Below the pieces are notes generated by a model that saw only the letters and a list, made by a program, of their open reading frames with translations, had not been told where the DNA came from and did not search any database. A DNA stretch of 42,285 nt from Erysipelotrichaceae bacterium (GTDB taxonomy: Bacteria; Bacillota_I; Bacilli_A; Erysipelotrichales; Erysipelotrichaceae). Both the position numbers and the translations under genes were made by a program. The stretch spans positions 1 to 42,285 of the forward strand of contig JAFRJA010000055.1 in NCBI GenBank assembly GCA_017432545.1, given 5' to 3'. Positions within the stretch are counted from its first letter, which is position 1. Each line of letters begins with the position of its first letter. This document shows, in pieces, positions 33,483 through 42,071 of this stretch.

Positions 33483-35000
33483 CTATTCGATCATCTGCCC
33501 GTTATATTTGGAAGGATGGGCATACTGTTTCAAAGACTCGATATTTTCATCCAGCCAATGGGCATGGTCCAGCATGTAGTCCTTCATCCACTCGATCGCT
33601 TCTTCATAATTCTCGGGATTGTATTTCTCAAGATCTATAGTACTTCCTTCCATATAAGACCTTCTCTCCCTGGCTGATACGGCATAGGGATCGAAAGAAT
33701 AGCCCCAGATCTCATAATTGTGTTTGATCGCCGAACCAAGGTAGTCTATCGTCTCATCGACATAATTTGAAAGATACTCATCGGAAAGTACGCCTTTGCG
33801 TAATTCATGATAGCGATCGATCACCAATTGAACGAACTGCTTATCACGCATCATCTGCCCGAACCAGCCTCTTTGGGCCAATACAAAACCGTACTCTTCG
33901 ATCGGCTGAAAGAAGTTGTCGAAAGCGTTATTGAAATCCCAGACCGGCCCGATATGAAGTTTTCCGCGGCCATCCCGATAGAAATAAGTCGAAGCGGAGA
34001 AGGTATCGGAGATGCCAAAGAATTCTTCAATGATGTAGTAATTGACGAAACTATCCAGATCGATCTCATCCTTCCAGGCATGGCTTCCATCCCCGTTTTC
34101 ATAGGCATAGATCTTTCGCTCCACCTCATCAAGATCGGTCTGTACATAGGCTTTGACATAGTCGTTTTGCAGAAGTCTGCCCGGATAGATGATCTCCATA
34201 CTCCTTTGGCTTTCCAGTCTATAGGTGTAGAAAGAGAAGTTCTCCACCTGTCTTTCCGGATCGGTATGCGGTTCCACTCTGACCATATAGGAAACGACCA
34301 TATCCCCGTCTTCATATTCGGAAAGTCTGACTCGCTTTTCATCGACATCGATCATCTCCATCGCCACATAAAGGCCCTGATATTCCCCATCGATATAAAG
34401 CTCACAGAATCTGACATCCGGTGTCCAGACCGGTACGACTTGGGCAGCGATATTCATGCACATGTAGTTTCTGATCAAAGTCTTATCCAGAAACGGACCA
34501 TATAAAGCCCATTCATTGCCCTCACTCATGCCCAAAAGGCCTTCTTTGATGTTTTCATCAAATTCATTGACCATTTTCAGCCGATAGCTCTTTTTGGCGA
34601 ACCAGCGGGAAGAGTTGCCTCTGATCCTGAATAAAGCCGACCCACTTTGATCTGCTTCATCACTTAAATGATGCCATGAGCCTTCTTTATTGATGACTTT
34701 ATAAGTAACTTCGATCTGACTTTGACCATCGGCAGCAGTTTCATAGTAGGCCAGATGGCCGTTTTCATCGGCGACCGGTGAGCCGGGTATCTTTTGGCCG
34801 CTGGTATTGATTTCAATGATAGGTAAATGCGTTGAAGTATCATCCTTAAAAGGATCTGTTCCCAGATCTTTCTCTGATGAGCTACTTAGATGTTGATGAT
34901 AACGGTTTACAGTCTGATCATCTTCCAGATCCTGAAAAAGAAAAGCCAGACAAATGATTGCCAGCATAGCCGTTAACATCATCGCTACGCTTTTTCGCAT
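33483..35000 (-). CDS. CotH kinase family protein
   Basis: 505 residues. An N-terminal membrane segment ('MMLTAMLAIICLAFLF') and a linker precede the CotH domain (~110-470): 'GNSSRWFAKKSYRLKM' (nucleotide-binding Lys region, ~125-140), 'FCELYIDGEYQGLYVAMEMI' and 'IGPVWDFNNAFDNF' (metal-binding Asp region, ~350). CotH proteins are atypical kinases; spore-coat CotH phosphorylates coat proteins. Here the catalytic part should face outside the cell. It lies 2 bases from the DUF4956 gene and 1 base from the TIM-barrel gene, so its substrate is probably in the same envelope system. No spore genes are near. Confidence 0.88.
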   Translation of the reverse strand: MRKSVAMMLTAMLAIICLAFLFQDLEDDQTVNRYHQHLSSSSEKDLGTDPFKDDTSTHLPIIEINTSGQKIPGSPVADENGHLAYYETAADGQSQIEVTYKVINKEGSWHHLSDEADQSGSALFRIRGNSSRWFAKKSYRLKMVNEFDENIKEGLLGMSEGNEWALYGPFLDKTLIRNYMCMNIAAQVVPVWTPDVRFCELYIDGEYQGLYVAMEMIDVDEKRVRLSEYEDGDMVVSYMVRVEPHTDPERQVENFSFYTYRLESQRSMEIIYPGRLLQNDYVKAYVQTDLDEVERKIYAYENGDGSHAWKDEIDLDSFVNYYIIEEFFGISDTFSASTYFYRDGRGKLHIGPVWDFNNAFDNFFQPIEEYGFVLAQRGWFGQMMRDKQFVQLVIDRYHELRKGVLSDEYLSNYVDETIDYLGSAIKHNYEIWGYSFDPYAVSARERRSYMEGSTIDLEKYNPENYEEAIEWMKDYMLDHAHWLDENIESLKQYAHPSKYNGQMIE

Positions 35001-35002
35001 CT

Positions 35003-35680
35003 TTATCCGCTTATCTCATCCGACTGCGTCACGGTATTGACATATTCGACACCATTCAAGGCATATAAAGCATCCGCGATATCCGTCTCGCTCTTGTAGT
35101 TGAGCTGCCAGATGCTTCTGGGCATTTCATAGATGAGCTCTACATGATCTCTGGTGGTATTGCGTACTCTCAACAAGGCTTTCTTGTTGAAATAAGAAAA
35201 GACCAGCTTCTCGATATCGGAACTTAAGGCCTTTGAACCCCTGATGATCAAAAGGATGCGGTTTTCATTTCTGACGCGGCCTAAGATTAACAGGACCACA
35301 AAGACCACCGCTGAACCGATACCGGCTACCAGATAGTCACCGACGCCACAGCAGATACCGATGATGATGGACCAGAAGATGTAGGTCGTATCCCTTGAAT
35401 CCTTGATCGCCGTACGGAAACGCACGATAGACAAAGCACCGACCATACCTAAAGACAAGACGATATTGTTGCCGATAACGGTCATGACCGTACCGGTCAA
35501 AATGGCCAGCGTCAATAAAGAAACATTGAACTTGCGGCTGTAAGAAGTACCGGTATGGGTATACCAGTACGAAAGATAGACCGCCAGACCTAAGATCGCC
35601 GAAGCCACGATATGCATGACGATCTGTTGCAAGGTGAGTACGCCGCTTTGTGAAATGAGTTGCGAAATGAATGTGTCCAT
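35003..35680 (-). CDS. DUF4956 membrane protein
   Basis: 225 residues. About four membrane helices in the first 140 residues, with the family core 'NNIVLSLGMVGALSIVRFRTAIKDSRDT', here broken for length as 'NIVLSLGMVGALSIVRF' followed by RTAIKDSRDT (~70-98), then a cytoplasmic alpha/beta tail (~140-225) that may be a ferredoxin-like fold. The family is repeatedly encoded next to VTC-domain and CotH proteins; its activity is not known to me. AAGGGG lies 6 bases before the ATG. Confidence 0.85.
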   Translation of the reverse strand: MDTFISQLISQSGVLTLQQIVMHIVASAILGLAVYLSYWYTHTGTSYSRKFNVSLLTLAILTGTVMTVIGNNIVLSLGMVGALSIVRFRTAIKDSRDTTYIFWSIIIGICCGVGDYLVAGIGSAVVFVVLLILGRVRNENRILLIIRGSKALSSDIEKLVFSYFNKKALLRVRNTTRDHVELIYEMPRSIWQLNYKSETDIADALYALNGVEYVNTVTQSDEISG

Positions 35681-35695
35681 AAATATCCCCTTATC

Positions 35696-36391
35696 TTAGA
35701 AATTGAAATGCTTGCTGATGGTGCGACTCAAGGCATATTTACCTACCGAGATCTCACTGGAATCGCACTTTGCCAGCATATCCTTGATATAGCTCAACAG
35801 AAAACCGTTGTATTTCACTTCCAGGACCACCAGATAGGGATCCAGAAGCGGAAACTGCTGCAGTTCATGATCAAAAATATCGAAATTGGACTCCGAACCC
35901 ACGATATGATGATCGAAAGTCACTCTTATCTTATTTTCCTTGGCAATAAAAGCCATCCGCTTATATTCCACGATCGCCTTGGGTCTGTAACAATGCAGAT
36001 TCATCATCGTATAACACTCAGCCCCAAAATCATCACCCGTAAACAAGAGTGGCGAATAATCACAAGCGATCAGCTTCTTGGCATCTTCTTTATCCAGACG
36101 GGCCGACCTTTTCTTTTGATCAGCTCCTTCTTTCTGTTTCATCTCCAACAAGGCAAAAGAAGAATCGGGACCATAGTTTCGCAAACGGATCTTCCTACGC
36201 AATTCGATACCGTCTTCCTTTTCTTCAAAATCCCTGTCATCCAGTGAATCATAATACAAGGAACGTATCGGATAACCATCGCCTCGATTATGTGCGTCGG
36301 GGATCATGATCTTGGCCAGATCCCGACTATAGATATAAAACTGTTCCTGGGTAATCAGAAACTTTCTCTCCTGACGCAGGACCTCATTCAT
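35696..36391 (-). CDS. VTC-domain protein (polyphosphate-polymerase-like, CYTH tunnel fold)
   Basis: 231 residues, a bare VTC domain. Tunnel-fold motifs appear in order: 'RQERKFLITQEQF' (the N-terminal ExK-type motif), 'YPIRSLYYDSLDD', 'ELRRKIRLRNYG', 'ALLEMKQKEG', 'AIVEYKRMAF', 'KIRVTFDHHI' and 'LVVLEVKYNGFL'. These supply the basic residues that bind triphosphate and the acidic metal ligands. In yeast the VTC4 domain makes polyphosphate from ATP; bacterial relatives are little characterised. There is no SPX domain or membrane segment here. It is the first gene of the operon, so it may make or pass phosphate groups used by the DUF4956 and CotH partners. Confidence 0.88.
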   Translation of the reverse strand: MNEVLRQERKFLITQEQFYIYSRDLAKIMIPDAHNRGDGYPIRSLYYDSLDDRDFEEKEDGIELRRKIRLRNYGPDSSFALLEMKQKEGADQKKRSARLDKEDAKKLIACDYSPLLFTGDDFGAECYTMMNLHCYRPKAIVEYKRMAFIAKENKIRVTFDHHIVGSESNFDIFDHELQQFPLLDPYLVVLEVKYNGFLLSYIKDMLAKCDSSEISVGKYALSRTISKHFNF

Positions 36392-36434
36392 CTGTATTCA
36401 CCCATAAACAAACAGAAACATTCATAATGATTTT

Positions 36435-36486
36435 ATTATAACGCCCTAAACACTTTATCACTGAACGTTTTTTTCGAAAAAACGTT
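36435..36486 (-). promoter_or_regulatory. Promoter and operator-like palindrome of the VTC-CotH-GT2 operon
   Basis: Minus-strand TATAAT at 36435-36440 lies 44 bases before the VTC start; the -35 is poor. Upstream is a palindrome, AACGTTTTTT with its complement around a short centre (36464-36486), and beside it a near-identical AACGGTTTTTCG, making a direct repeat with AACGTTTTTTCG at a 14-base period. Its place just upstream of the -35 region suits a regulator site. Confidence 0.45.
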
Positions 36487-36803
36487 ACGAAAAACCGTTC
36501 CTTTTATTCAGCATCTATCTTCTCGCATCATAATCAGTACTTCCGGGCTTACCATTGCTTTCATGAAGTAACACAAAAACATTTGCCATCTACGGTATCA
36601 ATAGTTTTTCTAATGCTGTCTAGTGGTCAAATGTTCTCATGGAATCTCCTTCATTATTAAATTATCTCCTTCATTATTGTGTTAAATGATGGAGGTTCTT
36701 GATAATAACGCGGAGGAGTTTATTCCCTTCGAAACTATAAATTGAAGCCTTATGGCTGCAAATATATACTGTATCTTCGTTTGGCAATATCACTGTATGC
36801 AAT
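36487..36803. other. Gene-free stretch with two 20-bp tandem units
   Basis: Nothing coding is supported. ATCTCCTTCATTATT occurs at 36644-36658 and again at 36664-36678, a 20-base period, and is followed by a partly complementary AATGATGGAGG (about 36684-36694) that could pair with either copy. This lies beyond the stop of the minus-strand helicase gene and may be its transcription end, or a decayed element edge. Confidence 0.4.
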
Positions 36804-39665
36804 TCAATTGTTCATCAGCGAATATGCAATCGTTTTATTAACGATCCTTATCTCATCATCATCTTCTTTGATCGTCGATACTAGATTCATACTTCCATAC
36901 CACAAGATCTCTGAATCGAACAAAGCATATTTTGATGAAATATGTTCAGCGAAACTGACATCGACTCCGGCAGAAATCAGCTTATTATGTACGATCTCAA
37001 TCCGGTCACTAACCTCTTTAGAATAACGTGTATGGGGATATGTGATTATTTTTATATGAATATCTTCATTCATCAAAGATTTGAAATACAATATTCTTTC
37101 ACTTCCGGTGACACTTATATAGGGGCTGCTGATAAGAATCTGTTTTTTGGCATGGAGCATGTCCTCTTTAAAAGCATCGTAATATGTTTCTTTATCAAAG
37201 AAAAACCGTTCATCTTTGCCATCATCGCCTTCTTGTACAAGCTCATATCCGATCCTTTTATACGTTTTCAACCGCTTGTTATACATCTTTGCAAAAAATT
37301 CGATATGATGATCGACATAATCTATCACCGTCACCGTATCCTTGCCATCATGGATTCTGTTTAAACGGCCGGTATACTGTTCGACATTGCCATCCCAGGA
37401 GATAGGAGTAGCCAAAAACAATGTATCCAAACGTGAACAGTTGAAACCTTCTCCAATATATTGACCGGTCGCTAAAATGATCAATGATTCATTTTCAGGG
37501 ATCGATGATAATTCTTCTTTAGTCGCCTTCTGTTCCGCTTTTGATCTTCCCCCGGTCAAAACCAGGACGTGATCGGCTTTATCTTTTAGCAGATCATACA
37601 ATATATCCAACTGAACTTTTCTCTTTGATAGGACCAAAGGAGTATGTGAATGTCTAACACATTCTTCAACATCGCAAGCGATAATATTGTTACGCAAATC
37701 ACTGTTTACCAGCATCTTGTAAGCCTCGTTGGAAGATAGATCTTCTTTGTCGGAAACAAGCGGAGTAAACCTGGGTTCCAACAGATGCCTTATGCCCTGG
37801 ATCACAGCATTATCTTTAGCCGAAAAACTGTAACGTACCGGTCCAAACTGCATCAGCACCGTTTTATCCTTCTTATCCTCTCTTTTCACCGTTGCCGTCA
37901 TACCATAAACGTAATGGGCATTTATTTGTGACAATGTCGACTCGATGCTTTCGGCCGCTCCATGGTGACACTCGTCCATGATGACCATGCCGTAGTCTCT
38001 GATAAAAGGCTTGATCGTATCGCCGTTTCCTGCCGAAGCGACCATAACCACATCGATGATGCCGGTCAACGAATTATGGGAACCGTTCAATCTGCCGATC
38101 AGACTCTTCCTGTATTTTATCCTGCCCTTTTCAGTAATATATTGCGGAAAAGCTTCGTCAATATCCAAAAATCTTTGCAAACAATCTACCCAGCCTTGCA
38201 TGATCTCGTTGGTATGGACAAGGATCAAGGTGTTTACCTTACGCTGAGCTATCAGATAAGTACCTACGACAGTCTTGCCAAAACCCGTAGCAGCAGACAG
38301 GATACCTATATCATGTTCCAACATACATTCTGCCGCTTCTTTCTGCTTCTCAGATAGAAGTCCCGTAAAGGAAACGTTGATAGTTCTACCGTTATTGCGT
38401 TTATCTTCGACAATATAAGCGATCCCGGCACTATCAAGTTTCTCACATAAAGTCTGTAAACAGCCTCTGGGAATAGCGATATAATCACCTATATCATCAC
38501 CACTATATATGATGCGGGGAATTGAAAAAGTTGATAGACCCATGGCCTGCTTCTTGAAATATTCCGGATTACCGTAAGCCGCCAGCCTTCTGATCTTGTT
38601 TCTTAAAGATCTGTTCATTCCCGTTTTATCAATATAAACTTTATCAGCCAGAATTATCTGAATTTCTCCTTCAAAGTCACCATTCTCGATCCAGCTGTTA
38701 TCCCACGGCATCTCATCCGAAGATTTCTTTTTAACTTCACTTTCTTCAGCTTTACCAAGTCTATAGTTTTTCCAGGACGTCAATTTATCATCAATAAAAG
38801 ATTCGCTTATTTTGCCTGTATTTCTCAAAATCTGCCACTGATCATAGTAAGGAGTCCAATTGTGATCGACAAAAACACTGTTCCCGGCTTTTACAGCCCT
38901 TCCCTGCAAAGGCAAAGCCACCAGATTTCCCAACCCTCCATCAGGAAGTTTATCTTGAGCAGGGATCATTCGATCATATGTATCAAAAGATGACTGATCG
39001 ACGCTTTCTGCACCCTTATCCAATAATGCCACCCCAAACTGTCTGGCTTTTTTGATATTCACCGGTTTATCAAAAAACAGCCAGACATGGCTTCCCTTAC
39101 CTGAACGTGATCTTTCCACCAGACAAGGAACATTATTATCTTCACAGATTTTCCTTAACGCATTTGCCTCCGTTTTCCACTTATCAGAATCCGATTCCTC
39201 ATCATGATCATCAAAATCAAAAACCAGGAAGTTGCAAGTCTCATCGGCCAAAACCGGATAAAGGCCGACTACATCCGAACAGTCCTGTTTTAAGCCCTTT
39301 AAATGAGCTTCCAGATCATTGCCGGTTAAAGCTTTGTATTTCTGATTAAGACACTCACTGCACCTTACCTTGTTTTGACTTCTTTTCCCACACAGAAAAG
39401 GATCCCAGAAATTCTCACATTGCGTATAATAAGCGTGTTTACCGCTTTTGGCATTCGGTTTGCCAGAGCGAAGCGTATAGACGTCATTTCTGCCCTTAAA
39501 CATGGAATAAAAGAATTGAACGTGTTCCCTGGTGATGGCTTCATCTTTGATCCCTTCTCCTTTTTCAAAGTGTTCATAAGGGATCCCCGCCTCATCCAGC
39601 AGTCTCTTCAGATACCTGTTTTCTTCTTCAAGTATTTTGATTTGCTCTTCCAGTTTTCTATCCAT
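36804..39665 (-). CDS. TOTE-type primase-helicase-PLD protein
   Basis: 953 residues. A short N-terminal coiled coil ('LEEQIKILEEENRYLKRLL') and a Cys cluster ('CENFWDPFLCGK', 'VRCSEC', ~85-108) lead into an archaeo-eukaryotic primase domain of the TOTE conflict-system type (~110-290; 'NFLVFDFDDHDEES' carries the metal-binding acids, 'GKGSHVWLFFDKP' is the conserved sGxH strand). A superfamily-2 helicase follows: Walker A 'LSAATGFGKTVVG' (~458), 'MVIMDECHHGAAES' (~562), 'YGMTATVKRED', and motif VI 'EQYTGRLNRIHDG' (~770). The C-terminal PLD-like domain (~830-953) ends with 'SSKYALFDSEILWYGSMN', where the His of HxK reads Ser. The family is linked to mobile DNA and defence. Confidence 0.83.
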   Translation of the reverse strand: MDRKLEEQIKILEEENRYLKRLLDEAGIPYEHFEKGEGIKDEAITREHVQFFYSMFKGRNDVYTLRSGKPNAKSGKHAYYTQCENFWDPFLCGKRSQNKVRCSECLNQKYKALTGNDLEAHLKGLKQDCSDVVGLYPVLADETCNFLVFDFDDHDEESDSDKWKTEANALRKICEDNNVPCLVERSRSGKGSHVWLFFDKPVNIKKARQFGVALLDKGAESVDQSSFDTYDRMIPAQDKLPDGGLGNLVALPLQGRAVKAGNSVFVDHNWTPYYDQWQILRNTGKISESFIDDKLTSWKNYRLGKAEESEVKKKSSDEMPWDNSWIENGDFEGEIQIILADKVYIDKTGMNRSLRNKIRRLAAYGNPEYFKKQAMGLSTFSIPRIIYSGDDIGDYIAIPRGCLQTLCEKLDSAGIAYIVEDKRNNGRTINVSFTGLLSEKQKEAAECMLEHDIGILSAATGFGKTVVGTYLIAQRKVNTLILVHTNEIMQGWVDCLQRFLDIDEAFPQYITEKGRIKYRKSLIGRLNGSHNSLTGIIDVVMVASAGNGDTIKPFIRDYGMVIMDECHHGAAESIESTLSQINAHYVYGMTATVKREDKKDKTVLMQFGPVRYSFSAKDNAVIQGIRHLLEPRFTPLVSDKEDLSSNEAYKMLVNSDLRNNIIACDVEECVRHSHTPLVLSKRKVQLDILYDLLKDKADHVLVLTGGRSKAEQKATKEELSSIPENESLIILATGQYIGEGFNCSRLDTLFLATPISWDGNVEQYTGRLNRIHDGKDTVTVIDYVDHHIEFFAKMYNKRLKTYKRIGYELVQEGDDGKDERFFFDKETYYDAFKEDMLHAKKQILISSPYISVTGSERILYFKSLMNEDIHIKIITYPHTRYSKEVSDRIEIVHNKLISAGVDVSFAEHISSKYALFDSEILWYGSMNLVSTIKEDDDEIRIVNKTIAYSLMNN

Positions 39666-39814
39666 GTTCCTTTGTTTTTCTTATTTTGTAAATCATATTT
39701 GAGACCAGCTAGTAGCAATCTTCAAGTCTTCCTTTTTCATGTATTATTCATAATTGTGTGACAAAGCGAAATGTCTCTAAATCTTGAATAAACAATAAGT
39801 TTTGATTGATTTTG

Positions 39815-40492
39815 CTATGAGTTTTCCTCAACTTCCAAGACAAAGCCTTCAGCTAAAAAGAGTTTGAGCGGATCAAGCGCAAAGTTATTCCAATCAAATG
39901 CGCCAGCACTCGATGCCAAACCAAGTGGCATAGTGACGTATTTGTCGCTGGAAGAGAGATATGTCTGAAGCCTGTTCTTATGTTTTCGATGATAGTGACG
40001 TTCATAAGATGATTCCATTTCAACTAAAAACTCATCTATGGAAGAAAGTATCTCTTTATTATTCGTTTCAGATAGGATCTGTAAACAAAGATCTTCCAAC
40101 GTTCCTTCCCTGTTATTTAAAGGAAAAAGCATGAATCCGACATTTGGCCCTGTATCACTTCTAACCCAGGTTCCGCAACTTTCCGTAGATATAAAACCGC
40201 ATTTCTTCAATGATACGCTAACTTCTAGGCAGGCCTTGGCATAATCTCTTTCTGCATCACGAATGACAGCTATGTTTGTGACCTTGTCATAGTTTTCCAT
40301 ATTCTTCAGATTCATCAGAAAATTGCTGAGATTATCATTACCCCCGAAATCCAGGACTTGAATCTCTTCGGCAAACCTTTGATCATGTGCCAAAGCATCA
40401 CTATTCAGATAATTAATCAGAAACCCCTCAGCATCCTTGCCTTCACATAACAACAGAAATCGTTTTACGATCCTCTTTCGCTCTATTGGCAT
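39815..40492 (-). CDS. DUF3226 TOPRIM-like protein, partner of the ATPase
   Basis: 225 residues from ATG at 40492. A TTG one codon earlier is in frame, but GGAGG sits 7 bases before the ATG. TOPRIM-fold elements are 'RFLLLCEGKDAEGFL' (glycine loop with catalytic Glu, ~10-24) and 'NIAVIRDAERDYA' (DxD-like acidic motif, here D-A-E, ~87-99); 'VGFMLFPLNNREGTLEDL' is the DUF3226 signature. TOPRIM domains cut or act on nucleic acids. The ATPase stop and this start share one base (TGATG), so the two proteins are made together, as in split OLD-like defence pairs (PARIS, AbiL). The exact system is not assigned. Confidence 0.78.
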   Translation of the reverse strand: MPIERKRIVKRFLLLCEGKDAEGFLINYLNSDALAHDQRFAEEIQVLDFGGNDNLSNFLMNLKNMENYDKVTNIAVIRDAERDYAKACLEVSVSLKKCGFISTESCGTWVRSDTGPNVGFMLFPLNNREGTLEDLCLQILSETNNKEILSSIDEFLVEMESSYERHYHRKHKNRLQTYLSSSDKYVTMPLGLASSAGAFDWNNFALDPLKLFLAEGFVLEVEENS

Positions 40493-41817
40493 CAACGTAC
40501 CTCCATGTCAGAACGTAATGCGCTTTTAAGAAGATCATAACTTGACCGGTAGGATTTGAGCTCACCTTTTTCATAGCCAAGCCGGTAAAATGAGAAATCT
40601 TCAGGATTATCTTTTACACCTTTGGTCGCTCCGACAATGTTTTCGTAACTGTGAGTTGTCGCAATGACCTGGCAATCATAATCGCGACTGACATCCGATA
40701 CTATCTTCCACAAATCTTCAAACATTGAATAGTGGAAACCGGTATCGATTTCATCGACAAGTAAAATCCCGTTTTTGGCATCCATTATGCTTAAAACGAT
40801 GTACAGCAATTTATTGATACCATCGCCGGAAAACTGAACCGGAAGGAGTTTTTTGTTTGTATTGATATAAAGCTGCGGGGTACCGTTAATTGATAAAGTT
40901 ACGATATCACTGATAGAAGGATCTATCCTTTGCAGAAAGCCGATAATTTTTTCCTTTTCACCATTGATCTCCGCTTTTCCCATACGATCAAGAATTGCCC
41001 GGTCAGTTCGAACAAAATTGTTGTTTATAAATGACGTGTAGGTAAGTTGCATGAGTTGCTTGTCGCCATCGTCATCCGCTATCTCTCGAAGTATTCCGTT
41101 TTCGCTGGTGGTATAATGTCCACTCTCCGTATAATCAACAGACCCTTCGGCCTTAAAATCAAACCGCAAAGTATAATTCCTCTTGGCAAAAGATTGAAAG
41201 CTTCCCGCGACGTTTTTGGGAATCCCCCCATTCACAGCAGGAATATAGCTGTCATCTTTCACATATGACAATGTCAGGGTATCTTCTCCCCGCTTGGCTT
41301 GAATTCTGATCGCATTATCCGGATTCATCTGGTAAAACAGAGGTTCCCATAAACTGACACCGTCCGTCGGAATGCTTAAGCCACGGAAGCCATTCATACG
41401 ATTGAAAGATTCCGGAGAAAGATGATCCATCATAAAGAAAACCGCTTCCAGCACGGAACTTTTTCCAACGTTATTATTTCCTGATAGTAAAACAAGACGA
41501 CGCATGTCGTTAATACTGAGTTCCTGGATTCCTCTGAAGTTTTCTATTAATAAATTGCTGAGCATATTATTCATTTTTTCGTCCTTCTTTTCTTCACTGT
41601 TTGTGTTGATTCCAAAGATGTCAAAATATTTTTTGTTGGGATACATCATTCCCGGCTGCTCCGGGATCATTTTGCCGATAGAGACCCGGTTATCGATACT
41701 CTGTTTTTTCTCATTATCCCATTTGCTGGCATTGGACCAATATACATATCCATTTTTCTGAATGTGGAGTTTACCACTTTCCGGAATTTTTACAGGTTCA
41801 TATTGGCCTACATACAT
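40492..41817 (-). CDS. AAA (OLD/AAA_15-like) ATPase with a transposase-like N-terminal segment
   Basis: 441 residues from MYVGQYEP, chosen because GGAAAGGGG lies 7 bases upstream; a GTG nine codons earlier is possible. Residues 1-~75 ('KNGYVYWSNASKWDNEKK', 'NRVSIGKMIPEQPG') look like the N-terminus of a transposase (IS1634-like), not part of an ATPase. The ABC-type ATPase begins at 'MLSNLLIENFRGIQEL' (~85): Walker A 'LLSGNNNVGKSSVLEAVF', signature-like 'FSGDGINKLLYIVL', Walker B 'GILLVDEIDTGFHYSM' and H-loop 'VIATTHSYENI'. With the coupled TOPRIM gene it forms a two-gene defence-like module in which the ATPase should sense and the TOPRIM protein act. Confidence 0.8.
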   Translation of the reverse strand: MYVGQYEPVKIPESGKLHIQKNGYVYWSNASKWDNEKKQSIDNRVSIGKMIPEQPGMMYPNKKYFDIFGINTNSEEKKDEKMNNMLSNLLIENFRGIQELSINDMRRLVLLSGNNNVGKSSVLEAVFFMMDHLSPESFNRMNGFRGLSIPTDGVSLWEPLFYQMNPDNAIRIQAKRGEDTLTLSYVKDDSYIPAVNGGIPKNVAGSFQSFAKRNYTLRFDFKAEGSVDYTESGHYTTSENGILREIADDDGDKQLMQLTYTSFINNNFVRTDRAILDRMGKAEINGEKEKIIGFLQRIDPSISDIVTLSINGTPQLYINTNKKLLPVQFSGDGINKLLYIVLSIMDAKNGILLVDEIDTGFHYSMFEDLWKIVSDVSRDYDCQVIATTHSYENIVGATKGVKDNPEDFSFYRLGYEKGELKSYRSSYDLLKSALRSDMEVR

Positions 41818-41861
41818 AGCGATCCCCTTTCCGGTGATTAGCACACCTCATCTGCAATATT

Positions 41862-41895
41862 ATTATACTATGTACTTATATTTTATCATAGTATA
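41862..41895 (-). promoter_or_regulatory. Promoter of the ATPase-TOPRIM pair overlapped by a perfect inverted repeat
   Basis: Minus-strand TATAAT at 41862-41867 lies 45 bases before the ATPase ATG. A perfect 9-bp inverted repeat TATACTATG (41864-41872) and its complement (41887-41895), separated by 14 bases, covers the -10 and the region upstream of it. This is a typical repressor-operator layout; the 23-base centre-to-centre distance puts both halves on nearly the same DNA face. Confidence 0.5.
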
Positions 41896-42010
41896 CCGAG
41901 TATAATTTTATAAATTTTTAATATTTTTATCAGAATTACTTTCTTTGTATCCTTAACTTTTCCATTTTCGTATAACTGAATTCGATTATGGATGAATATA
42001 AATGACCAAG

Positions 42011-42042
42011 GCCGGTATCGATGTGTAAACATTGATGCCGGC
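42011..42042 (-). terminator. Hairpin after the right-edge transposase gene
   Basis: GCCGGTATCGATGT (42011-42024) and ACATTGATGCCGGC (42029-42042) pair over 14 positions with two mismatches or wobbles around a 4-base loop, 29 bases after the transposase stop. T-tracts are poor, so this could be a terminator or part of an element end. Confidence 0.4.
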
Positions 42043-42071
42043 ATCTGTGTTTTATATATTATGATGACCGC

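Noticed and set aside
33807..34505. 232-residue plus-strand frame inside the CotH gene
   Set aside because: Antisense to a well-supported CotH domain; isoleucine/histidine-rich shadow composition and no ribosome binding site.
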